This document shows, piece by piece, positions 27,996-40,810 of a stretch of 64,000 nt of DNA; the first letter of the stretch is position 1; the number at the start of each line of letters is the position of its first letter. Location: positions 34,674,088-34,738,087 of the forward strand of contig NC_085872.1 in NCBI RefSeq assembly GCF_034702125.1, read 5' to 3'. Under the pieces are notes generated by a model, which saw only the letters and a program-made list of their open reading frames with translations, was not told the origin of the DNA and did not search any database. Source of the stretch: Engraulis encrasicolus (Eukaryota > Chordata > Actinopteri > Clupeiformes > Engraulidae). The translations under genes and the position numbers were made by a program.

Positions 27996-30900
27996 TCAAC
28001 TTAATATTTTTTATTTATTTATTACTTAAAAAGCACTGGCAGTTTTTGTTTGAGGCAAACATTCAGTTATTAGACCTGTTTGATACCACAACATAAGCTA
28101 TGAAATAAGAATACTTGAAATCACACAAATAATAGGATGAAATAAATTAATTAAAAAAGAATACAAAGAAACAAAATATGCTTATTCTTAGGTGCTGCAT
28201 AACATTAAGGTTTCTTTTTAGCGTTTGCTTGTATTTGTAACACCTGAGCAGATTCAGCATTTAGGTCCAAAATTCTCTGTAAAACATTTTTGTCATCATT
28301 TAGTGTACTCAGTCATTGACCAAATAAAAACCACCACTGTTTCCAAAAGAAAACTGAAACCTCTGGGCTCCTGAATTCAAGGCCCATAGTGCAGTGATGG
28401 TGGGTGAGTGCAGCACAGACAGAAAGCTGGCTTGACATTAGACTAGGCAACATCAAAACCAATCACTGTCAATCACTCCACAGCACAAGCCTACGATATT
28501 TTTGGGGTGCTGACTCTAAAGAAAAGAGTCCGTGTCTGCAGGGGTGAGGCTGTCTATCCATCATCTATGGACCCTACCACTCACAACGGAGTTACTGAGC
28601 CAGAGGTTGATCATCAGCTCGAGAGGGTGTCTCACATGACAATCACTCTGGTCTACCACTACCAGGGCTAATCCAGGGACTGGCCACTAACTTCTGGTGC
28701 TCTAGCAAAAAATCCAAACAACAAGATCTTTTTTTTGTTTCTTTCTTGAAATATTAAGACTACCTGGTCTTTAAATACCATGCTATCATACTCTCCCAAT
28801 AGAAGGACCTACACTAAGCCTACAATCATGGCTAGGCACTGTACAAAAGGGGAAAACACAAGATGGAGGGGTTTTACCCATGTACAAAGCTGTTGGTTCT
28901 GCTCTCGAGCTCTTTCCGACCCCCTCCAAATGAGAGGGCGAGGTTGGAAATATCTTGCTTCTTTAAATATGGTGTAAGTAGGACATTGGTTTCAAACCGA
29001 GCATGGTCTTGGTCATTGAATATATTGTTGTAAACATCACAAAAGTTCAACATGGATGCAATGCCAAGTCTCTCTCTTACATACAGAGAAAGGGTTTTGA
29101 AAGATTAGAAAACAAAATGAAATAAAACATCGGGAGAGAGAGAACACAACTCTAAACGATCATGATGAATACCAATGGTACATTGACAGCATAGCACAAG
29201 TACTCCAGATCACCCTCTCAAAATCATTTGGGAGATAGTTCAGACACACACACAGACACACACACACACAATTCGAACGAAATAGGTCTGGCTTGATATT
29301 TTGCTCATTTCCACAAGGGCATTATTTAACTCTGAATAACTGCCAGCAGTTATCTGAAACAGTCTGCAAACTGCAATATGTCACGAAGTCTTGGACACAA
29401 AGCAACATGCTTTCAAGTCAATCAGATACAGTTGTAACCGGAGAAATAGTGATCCAATGCAACGTACTGTTACAGTATCAGATGAGACATCTACAACCCG
29501 AGAGCAGCGGAGGGGAAGACTTTTGGCATATGGTTCGTGTATAGTGCTCTACGGAGGCCGTCACAGGCTGATGACTGCTGTGATGGCCAGACTTCGCGAG
29601 CTCTCTGTAAATGTGTGCTCAAAGAAGTAAAAAATAATAATAATAAAAAAACAAACAGGAGGAAACACCAATTCTTGAAACTACCAGGACAAAAATGACC
29701 TGATGCTACACTAAAAAAAGAAACAGGCAAACAATAAACTCTAAATTCAACAATCAACTACTCCAATTTACTCTGCCCTTTCTTGCACTTGTCTAAGCAC
29801 TCGGACAAAGGTGCATATTGATAAGAATTGGGTTATTGTGATAGTTCAGTCCAATTCCACAGTGTTTATTTGCAGAAGCACATTTAAACAGTGTAACCTA
29901 TCACACTAGCAGGCAAATAGCATTTATAAACAAACACCAATAAGAAAAGTGCAATCTTGCATATGTGTATATCTTTTGTTATGTTGTGCCTTGTGGCTTA
30001 TACATCTGTAGAAAAATGTCATCCTGTAAACAATGGTGCAAAGTAAGTTATGAAACAAGTTAAGGCTTTCTGAGTTTTCCTGATGAGTTTTGTTCTCTGA
30101 GATAGTGTCCACAGACTGGCCTGTGCAGAAACAAGATTGTTCTCCCCTTCATTTTCTAGCAAATGAAAGAAATGGGGACGTACACACACACACACACGCG
30201 CACACAGACACACTCGAAAAACACACAGAAACACAGATCCACACCCACACGTGTACACAAGCAGCGCTATCCTAATTGTGTGTATATTTTCTTAACCCCT
30301 AATATGAGGGCTAGAACGACATGTTTCACTCATTTAGGTATTTGAGATAACATTTCTACGTTTGCAGCTTAAGCATAAAGGTCTTACATACATATAATCT
30401 ATATATTTTGAATGCATCACCATTTGACGCGATGCTACATGTGCCAACCTTTTGTGGTTGTTAGAAACAAAAATTTGCTCTACATCAAGAAGTATTGTTA
30501 GAGGAAAAAAATATGCCAACACTCTGAAACATAGTAATCATGGAACTGAACAAGGTCCTGAGTGCTGACTGGAATTCGAGAAATATTATTATTATTATTT
30601 AAAATATCATAAAAGTAAATACATTTTAAACTAAGTTCTGGAAAAAGCGATATGCAGTCAAAATCAAACATATACATAGACTTACAGTGTTTCCCCACCC
30701 CACTTATAAGCTAGGCTTATTTCAGGCCTTCACAGCCACACTTTAGTGGGCTCACTGTGAATGCCAACGTGAATTTACAGTTTGAGAGGAAGTGTACATC
30801 CACCAACTGAGTAAAAGCAAAGCTAAGCTTGCCACTCTGGCAGCAAGATTAAACTTGTAAACCAAAGAGAAGACCTGCCAGCCCTACCAATGTATCAGAG

Positions 30901-31915
30901 CTAGCTGTATAACTTTTTTTTTAATCATGTGAGTGAGCACCTTACTCATACAGGCATTCCAATGCCAGGGGAATCACTAAATTAAAAAGCTCAAAGTGAA
31001 ACAATAAGCCAAAGATGTTAAGAGAAAACAAAAACAGACACATAGACAAACAAAGAAATTGACAACGCTAAGAGTGCAAGATGCCTAACTAACAACAAGG
31101 GAATGTGGGGACCTGGAATTAGGAGAGAGGAAGCATTTCTGTAAGCGTCACTGATGTGACCCTTCTGGTTTGACGACAGACTCTGCCTCCAATAAGATAA
31201 TTGCATTTTACTCGACGAGTGTGGGCATTTCATAAAAAAGGACATCTGAAAGTGTCCTGCATAGAGTGAGATTTCTAAAAAATAAAAAAGGAAAGTCATC
31301 TGAAGCACTTTGTAAATTCTCGTCACTGCAATGATATGCGGCTGTTACGACTGAACATCTTCTAGATGTGCTTCTATGAAAAAAGGTTGTCGCGGATGAG
31401 ACATTTAACGAAAGATTGAGTTAACACAAGTGTACTTACATTGAAGCAATGGGGAATATACACACCCCACTGAAAGCTTTCAAAGTCCTACACCATTTGA
31501 CTGGACATGGACAGGACATGCCTTGGTTGTTCCTTCAGTGAAAGGGGACAAATCACTCTAAAACATAGTTTGTGTTTTTGCGTTAGCCCATGGCATGTAC
31601 GCATGTATGCATGAACTGTATGTATGTATGGGGGACCAGAAGGAACACATGAAGATCCCTGCAGCTGTGAGTCTTTTTTATATATCATTTTTGGAGTCCA
31701 AAAGAAACATAAAAAAGTGATGAGGCTCTGTGTTGTAAAGAATAAGTGGTAGGTTGCGCTGTGGAAGGGCTAGGACAGGGCCAGGGGCTGGGAAGAGTCT
31801 CTACCAAGAGTGGAAGGGTGCCAGCCGGGATGAGCTTGTTTGACTGAGGGTGTGGCAACCTGTCCTCCCCACCCCCCCCTGTGGGACACCATGTCCCGGG
31901 CCAAACCTGAGGGAT
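27996..31915 (-). other. klf16: Probable 3'UTR of the KLF gene
   Basis: This 3.9-kb stretch has no convincing coding frame on either strand and is unusually poor in recognisable transposons compared with its flanks. On the - strand it ends in overlapping AATAAA signals (28010-28023). Long 3'UTRs are common in this KLF subgroup. It also holds short CA and TTA repeats (29250-29270, 30574-30600). The extent is inferred. Confidence 0.5.
28010..28023 (-). terminator. Clustered poly(A) signals for the KLF gene
   Basis: TTTATTTATTTATT on the + strand gives three overlapping AATAAA motifs on the - strand, about 3.9 kb beyond the KLF stop codon. Confidence 0.5.
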
Positions 31916-32170
31916 TCACTGCGGCTCAGCGGGCCCGGCGCTGAAGCCAGAGCCCAGGGCCAGGGTCTTGCGGCTGATCATGGCGGGCTGGAAGCCGGGG
32001 TGGCGGCGTGCGTGCTTGTTGAGGTGGTCGCTGCGCATGAAGCGCTTGTCGCACATCGGGCACAGGAAGCGCTTCTCGCCCGTGTGGGTGCGGGTGTGGC
32101 GTGCCAGCTCATCTGACCGGGCGAACTTCTTCTCGCAGTCGGGCCAGGTGCACGGGAAAGGTCTCTCACC

Positions 32171-32261
<91 letters not shown>

Positions 32262-32672
32262 ACTGAAACACAAAGCACATCCATCCAACATCCAGAACCT
32301 TCAATGCAATGCACTTTATTGCCTCTGCACCAATGCAGCAAAATGACCATACACCTGCACATGCATTGAGTAGGTGTAAGTTACATTGCAATTTTCTCCC
32401 CAAAATGCAACTAACGGAATGCGACAAGCCAAGCACGTGCTCAAAACTCAAAAGGAAATTCATACACCACATGACAAGAACCCAGCCGATTGTGTCCAGT
32501 CTGTGATATACACTTTGAGGGCATCCCCCCGTCACTGCAATAACAAGGGGTGGATGCTAGAAGTAGATGTAGCAACAATGTAGGCCTACATTGCCTCATC
32601 CAATGCAAACAACCTGAAAACTATGGTGAGGAGTTTACACTGACGAACTTTATAGACTTAATACTTTATATA

Positions 32673-32716
<44 letters not shown>

Positions 32717-34473
32717 ACGGAGGTCATCTTGCACCTGTTCACCCCCCTCGGGGATCGAACGTGCGACCTCGTCAACTACAACGGTTCGGCAATGGAAGAC
32801 ACAGTACGATACCGCTGGGCCAAGAGACTAGTCTCTCGGCCCAACGGCACGAGACTGTATGAGGCTATCGGAGGGAGGTTTACCAACGTTCCACGCCAAC
32901 TCTGTGCTAGTTAGCCTCCGTTACACTCTCCCCCTTAAACCTCACTCCCATCCCGGGTCATACGGCACCACTGTGACGGAGGTCATCTTGCACCTGTTCA
33001 CCCCCCTCGGGGATCGAACGTGCGACCTCGTCAACTACAACGGTTCGGAATGGGAGACACAGTACGATACCGCTGGGCCAAGAGACTAGTCTCTCGGCCC
33101 AACGGCACGAGACTGTATGAGGCTATCGGAGGGAGGTTTTACCAACGTTCTACGCCAACTCTGTGCTAGTTAGCCTCCGTTACATATATATATTATATAT
33201 ATATATATATATATATTATGGACCAAGACAGTTGCTGCACTATGTTGCTTCTTCAACATAACCTGGATGGACAGCGTGACACACGGCAGTATCGAATTAC
33301 TTGCGTAATGTAACCACAACCCCACGTGTGTAGCTCTCATACTCCAAAATCTCTTCATATGCAAATGAAAGATCCGTCACTGTGCATTTCGGTCCTCCCT
33401 CTCTTCTTCCTTTGTCCGCAAACTTCTTTGTTCGGGGCCTCAGTTTAGAGTTTTCCCCTCTATTGTTGACCATAGCTCTCTAAATAGCCAAAGACAAAAC
33501 AAAAATCGACACTTTTTCCAACAGATTTGTGTCTGTTCCTATTACCTTTCGTAAACCAGCCGACAAAATGCAGCACATGGTGACCACGCCAATGGGGATG
33601 AACAAGTGCTTTAAGTCAAACAACGTTACTGTATGGTAAACATAACTTAAAAGACTAGTGTTTACTCGTTTAATGGGCTAACGTTACTTAGTTTCTCGGC
33701 CAGTGTTTAGACTACTGTGTAGCAGTAGTAGGAAAAAACGTCCCAGTGGGTTGGTCCGTTGGTCCCCTTAAACGCCATCGTGGCTTGGCACTAACTAGGC
33801 CACTTCGTGAAAACTTCTGTCTTTTTCACACAAAAAGGGTAACATTTTGATAGTAGCCTATATTTAGTGGACTCTTTCTTGTATCAGTGCTTGGTTGATT
33901 TTAAAACTCTAGTCTAGACAAAGTGTCGTATGCGCCCCTTTGGCACGCGATCACCATTGTGTTAATTATACCTGTGTGCGTTCTGATGTGCGCTTTCAGA
34001 TGAGACGATTTGCCATACACCCGGTCACAACCGTCGAAAGTACAAGGATGACGCTTCGTGGGTGATCGTGGTGCACCCCCTCCAAAGACCTGTTGTGAGG
34101 TATTATACTGTCCTGGTACTGGGGTGCCAGAGGGGGTCATGGTTGGGGTAGGAGTGGTGGAGTCGGACAACGTGGTGTATCCACTCTCCCCACATGACGA
34201 ATTGCTGCTATCCGAATAGGCAGACATTGGCCTGAATTTACCCTGTATATTCGTCAGGATTTCCGCGACCGACACCATGTTAGCCCCCTCCAATTTCAGG
34301 GTCTCCCGTACCTCCCTGTCCTCGTTCGACCCGTCAGGTTCTCCGGGTGGAAGGCCCTGAGGAGGGGCCTGGGTGGCCGCAGCCACCGGGGTGGGTCGAT
34401 GGAGGACAGGGCCACTGGAGAACGACACCAAGCATTCGGCAGCAAAATAATCCGAATACGCAAAGACTGACAT
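31916..34473 (-). CDS. klf16: Krueppel-like factor, KLF9/13/16 subgroup, probably KLF16
   Basis: Two coding exons on the - strand, 34473-33972 and 32169-31916, join in phase (one base left over) to give 251 aa; human KLF16 is 252 aa. A nuclear GC-box/CACCC-binding regulator, mainly a repressor in this subgroup. Seen: N-terminal [14 protein letters not shown], resembling the Sin3-interacting AAxxL helix; a Ser/Thr/Pro-rich middle; then three C2H2 fingers (CTFDGC..., CTWPDC..., CPMC...) with TGERPF and TGEKRF linkers. The intron cuts the linker between fingers 1 and 2, as usual for KLFs. EKRF and ARRHPGF favour KLF16 over KLF9 and KLF13. The start ATG is the first in frame before the conserved N-terminal helix. 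The intron's acceptor side is an extreme (CT)n tract. Confidence 0.88.
32174..32263. repeat. (GA)n/(CT)n microsatellite serving as polypyrimidine tract
   Basis: About 90 bases of GA on the + strand, CT on the KLF sense strand. It ends only a few bases before the KLF exon 2 acceptor (GCAAG, exon from 32169), so it makes up the whole pyrimidine tract of that intron. Confidence 0.95.
32677..33219 (-). mobile_element. Two tandem copies of a tRNA-derived SINE within (TA)n
   Basis: Copies at 32714-32970 and 32973-33180 are almost identical. Read on the - strand each has a tRNA-like head (TGGCCCAGCGGTATCG as box A, CGTTCGATCCCCGAG as box B). (TA)n runs flank the pair on both sides (32677-32713 and 33183-33219). 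It lies in the KLF intron. Confidence 0.75.
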
Positions 34474-35330
34474 CGTGTATTTATCAGAGAAAACGAAGCG
34501 GTTGCTGATGCTCGGTTAGCGTCGTTTGCTGGCTAGCACTGATCCTTTCAAAGATTTTCCAAATGGTTGGCCAAAAATCTTAGCGGTAAGCTTCCCAACC
34601 TCGCCCGCGTGGAATATGTGCCAGATGCAGCCGTGTTTACAGAGTTCAAGTTAAAAAATGTCCAAAATTAAAGGTGAAAAACAACTAAGATACAACGTTC
34701 TCCTATCCCCAACGTGGTGTCCTAGTTTGCCCCTTGTTTCATTGTGTCTGCTAATAAGCCGGCGAAACCTACGCCCCCTGGAACGCTTGGAGAGCAGAGC
34801 CATACAGAGGGTAGAGTTACGCAATTGGAGGACCAGGAATTAAATGGCAGCTCCGCCTTTCAGCGAGATATGGGTGTTCCTAAAGCGGCTGTCTTTCCAT
34901 AGACTCAACATAGAACCACCACATTAACAGCCAAAAATAAGGACTAACGAACTATACTGCGGGGTAATCACCACAAATATGTAAACCAACAACTGTCTCG
35001 GTGGTGATAATCACAAAAGTTTACCATCTGTGATGTTGATCTGAAGTTATTACTATGAACAGCAAGTCTTGTCATATTCCCTGCATTGCATTTGCTATGT
35101 GCTACGCCCACTGCTAGGAACTAACATTCGCAACGCTGAGCAGTACTGAGAAGCTAAAACAGCTAATTTTGCTAAAGAGGAAGTCGGCCTAAGCACACGG
35201 CGGAGATTGCCCGACTCTACCCTCTGTATGGCTCTGTTGGAGAGGGAAACACGCAGCAAGTGACGTCGCACTGCAGGCGTGGTGCGCAAACTAATATGGC
35301 AAGCCATTTTGAAACATGACAGTTGGTTGA
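34474..35330 (-). promoter_or_regulatory. KLF 5' flank with an inverted repeat pair
   Basis: This contains the 5'UTR and promoter side of the KLF gene; it has more CpG than the spacer. The motif GAGCCATACAGAGGGTAGAGT occurs at about 34797-34817 and in inverse orientation at about 35212-35232, bounding a 440-bp segment that may be a mobile element or a shared promoter module. Confidence 0.45.
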
Positions 35331-35776
35331 GCTGTCTTGCACAGAATCAATGTTTTGCCAAAGACAAGGTTTCATGAACGCAACTACACACTACACCCTA
35401 TGTATAGGCTAACTGAAATTCCAAATATTGACAAAACATCTGCTCCATGCCAAACGGTGTTACGATTGTATGTCATGAATGAAGTTAATTTTTGCAGACA
35501 TTACACTGTTGTTACACAAACAGTTGTATAGTTGCAGCATGCACTCTTGCGACAGATGTCTTGAACAGTGCTGCACTATAGTATAATGCAAAGTAGCCTA
35601 GGCCCGCATCATTGGACATAATGTGTCATATTGCAGCATATTGTTTCTATTCCTAGCCTATTCACACTAACTGATAGAGAACACGTGGAATCAAGTAGCA
35701 AATGAAACATCCAATTCAGTGTGACCTTTCTGGTGTATGCCCTCTTTGTATACAAACACTCATAATGATTGCTTCT

Positions 35777-36107
35777 TTAAAGGTGTACAATATTGGCAGA
35801 TTCTTTCCAGAATCCATGCTGCCATGTTACCTTTTTCACAAATATTTTCCACCATTATCATATTCTGAGTGTTCATTATGGGGAAATTGCACTTTTCAAA
35901 CATGAAAAGTTAGATCTTCTCCATGTTCGCTATTTTGAATTTCCAGAAATAGGCATTTTAGCTGCAAATCTTAGCTGCAAAACACACCAGTAAATATTAC
36001 TTTATTATTTAGTAAATATATTCATGACAAGATCAATTTGGCAGTTTCAATGAGCAGCATAGTTGCAATACCTACTCTGGCCACCATCCTACTCGGTGCA
36101 CCTTTAG
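35777..36107 (+). mobile_element. MITE family A, diverged copy
   Basis: Starts TTAAAGGTGTACAATATTGG and ends ACTCGGTGCACCTTTAG. The core keeps the GCACTTTTCAAACATGAAAAG and GAGCAGCATAGTTGCA phrases of the family. Confidence 0.65.
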
Positions 36108-36148
36108 ACCAAGTTTAGCCGTGAAAGGTGTAAACGGCTTGCCACAGA

Positions 36149-36220
36149 ATGAGTAAAGAATGGGAGGAGGTCGAGAGGCTATTGACAACAACAGAGCTGA
36201 CAGACACGCAGACATTATGG
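36149..36220 (+). CDS. Orphan first-exon-like segment, unknown gene
   Basis: An ATG opens 24 codons (MSKEWEEVERLLTTTELTD and five more residues) ending exactly at GTGAGT, a strong donor. The composition looks coding, but I recognise no family. The only downstream partner I see, at 39600-39679, does not join in phase, so another exon would be needed. It could be a chance open frame or a remnant. Confidence 0.25.
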
Positions 36221-37260
36221 GTGAGTAGGCCTACAGTGTAAATTCAGGTAAATGGGTATATCTATTATAAACAGAATGGACAATTTTTTTTCATGGTTTG
36301 GAGATTCTCCAATCAAACCAATCATGTTGACAAGAAATCAGAAGATAAGAAAACAATTTGTCATCTCAGCTGGCCGAAGAGGATAGGCCTACTGATCATT
36401 TGGTCACACGTCCACAGATGGCGAGCAGCATACAAGCTGGTTACTTACAGATGACATTGTAATCAACATATGCAATAAAGCTTATTTACCATGATGCGTT
36501 AATACATAATATAGCTTGGTAAAATGAAAAGAAGTTATTCTACCGTGCAATGTAATCACTAAAATTGGCCCATAGGCCTACTCATCTCCAATAATTATTT
36601 TGAACGTATAGAACCTATTCTAAATTTAGGTTAAAACTTGCTTGTGAACACGTATCATGAAGATACAATAGGCCTACAAGAGATTTTTTTCCCAGATTCC
36701 TTAGGTTGAAAGAAGAAATGTCAATAAGTGCCGAAAAGAAAGGAACTTAATTTAGAGTGTATGTCATTTTGTTTTATTGGCTACATATTTTCAAATGTGT
36801 GTGGTGATTAACAAGCGATATAATCAAAACAACAAAACCCCTACCTGGTACAGCTATGTGTAGTTCAATTCAATTTCAGAATTGTCTTATCTCAGTGCAG
36901 CAACTCATCACAGCTTTTCACCACAGGCATTTAAAAAAGGAAACTTCTCCGTTTTTTTGTCTCTGCAAATAACCACACTCCCTATGCCATGCAATCGTTT
37001 GATAAGCCAGTGAGGTTGTCCTTGATTAGGACCCGATGATAGTAGTGCTTAAGTAGTGATCCGTTTATAATTTGCTATTGGACATCATGGAATGCTTTGT
37101 TAAAGGTATAAAATTACCACATGTAACCCTGTGTATAAACCCCGTTTGAGCCTGTGTCACAATGTACAAGGAGTTAACAAACATTCATCATAGTCCATGA
37201 GCCAGGGGGAGTTTAACTCGTACAAGTTTGGGGTGAGGAGTGGTGTGGGTTCATGTAATT

Positions 37261-37316
37261 AATTGATGGATGGATGGATGGATGGATGGATGGATGGATG
37301 GATGGATGGATGGATG
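37261..37316. repeat. (GGAT)n microsatellite
   Basis: About 13 ATGG/GGAT units in the spacer between the KLF and lipid transfer genes. Confidence 0.9.
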
Positions 37317-37837
37317 AATGAAGATGTCTCATGACCATTATACAAAAAAAATCAGGCTTTCAAAAATGTAAATGTGGACATGGGTTGGGAGTGGAAACTA
37401 CTAAGTGGACTTTTTTCATCTGTGGTAATACTATGCAATTAGAATATGGGGATTTGTGAGTCTTGGCCCCAAGAACCTCCATGCAACCTAGGAAAAACTG
37501 ACTAACAAGTATAAGCATTAAGCACTAAGCATTTTTTTTTTGTTCCGCAACCTTGGTGTCGTCTCTCTGATAACCACATGAACCAGAGACAAAACGAACT
37601 GGGTGAAACTTAAACAAGTGAAAAATCATAATAAAGTCATAATAAAAAAAAGTCATAATAAAAATGAGTGCTAGTCTGTTCAGTGTGTTGATGGGGTCTA
37701 GGCTAGACCCCATCAACACTCTGAGCAGAACTCCAGGGGATGTACACAGTCAGATAACTCTCTATCTTCCCCTCAAGGCCGAGGTCCGGCCATCAGGCTT
37801 GCAGGTGCCGGATACTACACTGAGGGTGATGCCAAGA

Positions 37838-38185
37838 GCAGTCACGGATAAGCGGTTAGGGTGTCAGACTTGTAGCCCTAAGGTTGCCGGTTCGACTCCC
37901 GACCCGTCAGGTGGAGTAATTAACATTGGGGGAGTAATTAAACAGTAATTAACTAGTCAGTAACCAGTAACCAGTAATTAACCAGTGCTCTCCCCCATCT
38001 TTCTGAGGTACCCTGAGCATGGTACCGTCCCACCACGCCGCTCCCTTGGGGCATCATTGGGGGCTGCCTCCTTGCACAGGGGAGGCATACATGCAATTTC
38101 ATTCTGTGCTGTGTGCACTTGTGTGCTGTGGAGTGCTATGTCACAATGGCAATGGGAGTTGGAGTTTCCCAAGTGGGCTTTCACT
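37838..38185 (+). mobile_element. tRNA-derived SINE
   Basis: The tRNA-like head has GGATAAGCGGTTAGGG (box A-like) and CCGGTTCGACTCCC (box B). The body is the inverse counterpart of the copy at 13289-13606, sharing the GCTGTGTGCACTTGTGTGC and GTTTCCCAAGTGGG segments. Confidence 0.8.
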
Positions 38186-38394
38186 TCAGTTAAGTTTGGA
38201 TGTCGAGGGGGGGGGGGAGTAGGGCATGTACCATGTGCCCTCCCATATTGGTGGCGGGATCCCTACTGTGGCCTTGGCAGGCTGTATGGGAGGCCCTTTC
38301 AGTGTTTTGCCCTGGGGCTCGGTGTGCAATTGTTCCGCCACTGCAGAGAATTAATCAGCCCTGGAGGAGAGGAATAATATATTCACTCTTTAGT

Positions 38395-39560
38395 AAGGAT
38401 AGACCGATATATATATCGGAATCGGTATCGGGCCGATATTTGCATTTTTTAAGTGTATCGGTATCGGCAATCGGCAATATTTATTATTTTATATAATTCA
38501 GGGTTTTTTAAAAGCACCAAGACACTTTATTTTTTCATTACTTGATTGTTAGACATTACTTGATTGTTAGAGTGGGTGTTTAAAATGTTACAAGTTCTAC
38601 CTCAATATGATAATGTTAAAGGCCAACTTCCGATAAAACTCAGTTTTACTCACTCCTTTCGAAGATCGGACGGTCACCCCAAGTTAAACTCACTTGCAAG
38701 GCTCTCATAGCGGTGCGTCAACTCTCCTGGCTGTGTTTCCCGGTGTTTCCCAATTTACATAAATAATGCAGAGAAACGAGCGAATCACGAAAGCCTTTCT
38801 GTGTTTCGTCACGTCGAAAGAAGGCGTTGCCCACAAAGGTTTATATCGACCCATTTATCTAAAAACATGTCGAGTAATTTTTTTCTGCTTGTTTTCAAAA
38901 CAAGCAACGTCTGGTAGCCCGAAACATAGCTTAGCTTAGCTATCAGCTGGTTGCTACTCTCAGGTACACACACAGCAGAAAGCCTCATACATAAAGCCAG
39001 CTCACTCTGGTTGCTCCGTGCCTGCAGCTTGCCTAGGGGTCGCTGTCGAAAGAGCACAGCCCTGAATGGAGCCTGCACGCCTCCGTTGGCGCCCCTATAG
39101 TGCAGTACCACCCGGGGAAGTGGCGACTCTGTTTCCCATTACATTCTCTCCAAGAACTGGAGGACTGAGCCAATCAGAGACGCGTTTCTTCGAGAGCAGG
39201 AGGAGTGAGCCAATCAGAGACGCATTTCCACGAGAAACACGGAACACTCTCTCGTTTCTCCACAAGCCACCTTGCCAGCTTGCAAAAACGTCTTGAAACA
39301 AAGCAACTAGGACGTTTTTTTAAAACAGGACCAACGCGTAACACATTCAATAACAATTGGGAACACGGCAATATTAATTAAATGACGTTGAGAGGCCATC
39401 TTTAAAGGAATGTTTATTTCTAACTTGAGACCTGGAATATTTGTCATTTTTTAACCTTTTTTAACCTATATCGGCCCCAAATATCGGGTATCGGCCAAGG
39501 GTGATGAAAAAAAAAATCGGTATCGCATCGGCCATTAAAAAACCTGTATCGGTCGACCCC
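38395..39560. mobile_element. Non-autonomous element with TATCGG ends and nested insertion
   Basis: Ends AAGGATAGACCGATATA and, reversed, AGGGGTCGACCGATACA. The sequence ACTCTTTAGT stands on both sides, a likely target duplication. A second repeat is nested at about 38617-39405; it carries two tandem GAGCCAATCAGAGACGC units (39170-39225) with CCAAT boxes. Confidence 0.6.
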
Positions 39561-39599
39561 TACTCTTTAGTCTCCTCTTCCCTATTTCACTGCCACAGA

Positions 39600-39679
39600 C
39601 AAGCCCTGCAGATTTACCTTTCAGACGGCTTTGCCCTGGGCCTGGTAAAGTCTGTCAGCAGCCCTGAAGGAATGGCAGG
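39600..39679 (+). CDS. Orphan internal-exon-like segment, unknown gene
   Basis: A good acceptor (CCTATTTCACTGCCACAG) opens a coding-like frame QALQIYLSDGFALGLVK followed by about nine residues, and a GTGATT donor follows. It is unassigned to any family and out of phase with the orphan exon at 36149. It is possibly a remnant of a gene or a non-coding RNA exon. Confidence 0.25.
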
Positions 39680-40553
39680 TGATTGTCAGACTGTCTTTGT
39701 CTTTGTCTTCTTTTAAAAAAAAGAAAAGAAAAAAAGAACATCGCCCATAAGCATCTGTGGAGGGCTGTGTGTGTGGATGGTGGGCAAGGAAACATGATAC
39801 AAGCCTATCTCATCTAGTGCTGTATGTGTAATGTGTTCTGGATCATGTGTATGGACATGGTGAGAACTTATCTGAGAACAAGTGGGAAACTGATCTCTGC
39901 TTATTTAGATAAACAGTCTGCTGTCATTTCCTCTCCAAGGGCGTATGCTGTAGTACAGCTTCTTGCATCATCTCACATGTCAATCTCCTCGTCTCACCCA
40001 CCTCTCAGAGTTTGCCCATGCCTAGTGCAAAGAGGAAGTATTCAATATTGTTGCATTTCTCCCCTAGATTCTCGATTCTTCACATCTAGCCAATACAAAC
40101 TCCTCAATTCACACCGCACCCTTTGCTTTGTGAACCTACGAGACTGTAGAAATAATTATAATCTGTAGCAAAAACTTGCATCTCGGATCACTCTGTCCTT
40201 TCGCAAAAGCCAATTGTAAACTCTGATCAACTTGTCGTGGTCTCATTGTCTAATTAATACGTTTTCATTCATTTCCTTAACAGAGACCATTGTTCCACTG
40301 TTTTGTTCCTCCAAATATAACGGTTGAAGGACATTTGTGTACTTGTGGAAAAATGCTTAACATAATGTATACAAAATCCTTAAAAATCCTATTTCTACTT
40401 TTACCCATTTTGATGTGCTTGTCAATTAGCCTTTGAAATTTTGCCCACAGCTGATGCAACATGTTGCATCTTGTGATTGTCAAAATGCAATGAAACTAAT
40501 GACAAGCTGGGTCAACTACTGTACATTTTTAGAGAAACACCAAAAAAATGTGA

Positions 40554-40810
40554 CATTTGAGGGGTTTATTTGCAAAACGGTGTATCTCCATTTTTTGACT
40601 TTTGCATTTTATTATTGAAAATGACTTTTCAGAAGTCCTATCACCTATGTGTGAATTCTTATCATTCAAATATTTTGAGAACATACTTTTTAGCCCATAG
40701 AAAATGCATTTTGCAATGCAATTCAATGGAATGCCCAGTACAAAAATGTAAATTTCCCAACATTTTACAAAATGGAGATACACCGTTTTGCAAATAAACC
40801 CTTCATTTGT
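40554..40810. mobile_element. MITE family B, best-preserved copy
   Basis: About 40 bases at each end are inverted copies (GGGTTTATTTGCAAAACGGTG inward to TCTCCATTTT) with few differences. The core contains TTTTGAGAACATACTTTTTAG and GCAATGCAATTCAATGGAATG. No coding capacity. Confidence 0.75.

Noticed and set aside
31916..32362. 148-aa frame on the - strand that reads through the SL repeat into the zinc fingers
   Set aside because: It is KLF exon 2 extended upstream through the (CT)n intron tract. The splice acceptor at 32169 and the phase with exon 1 explain it.
32714..33089. Forward frames repeating [17 protein letters not shown]
   Set aside because: Both are chance translations of the tandem SINE copies.
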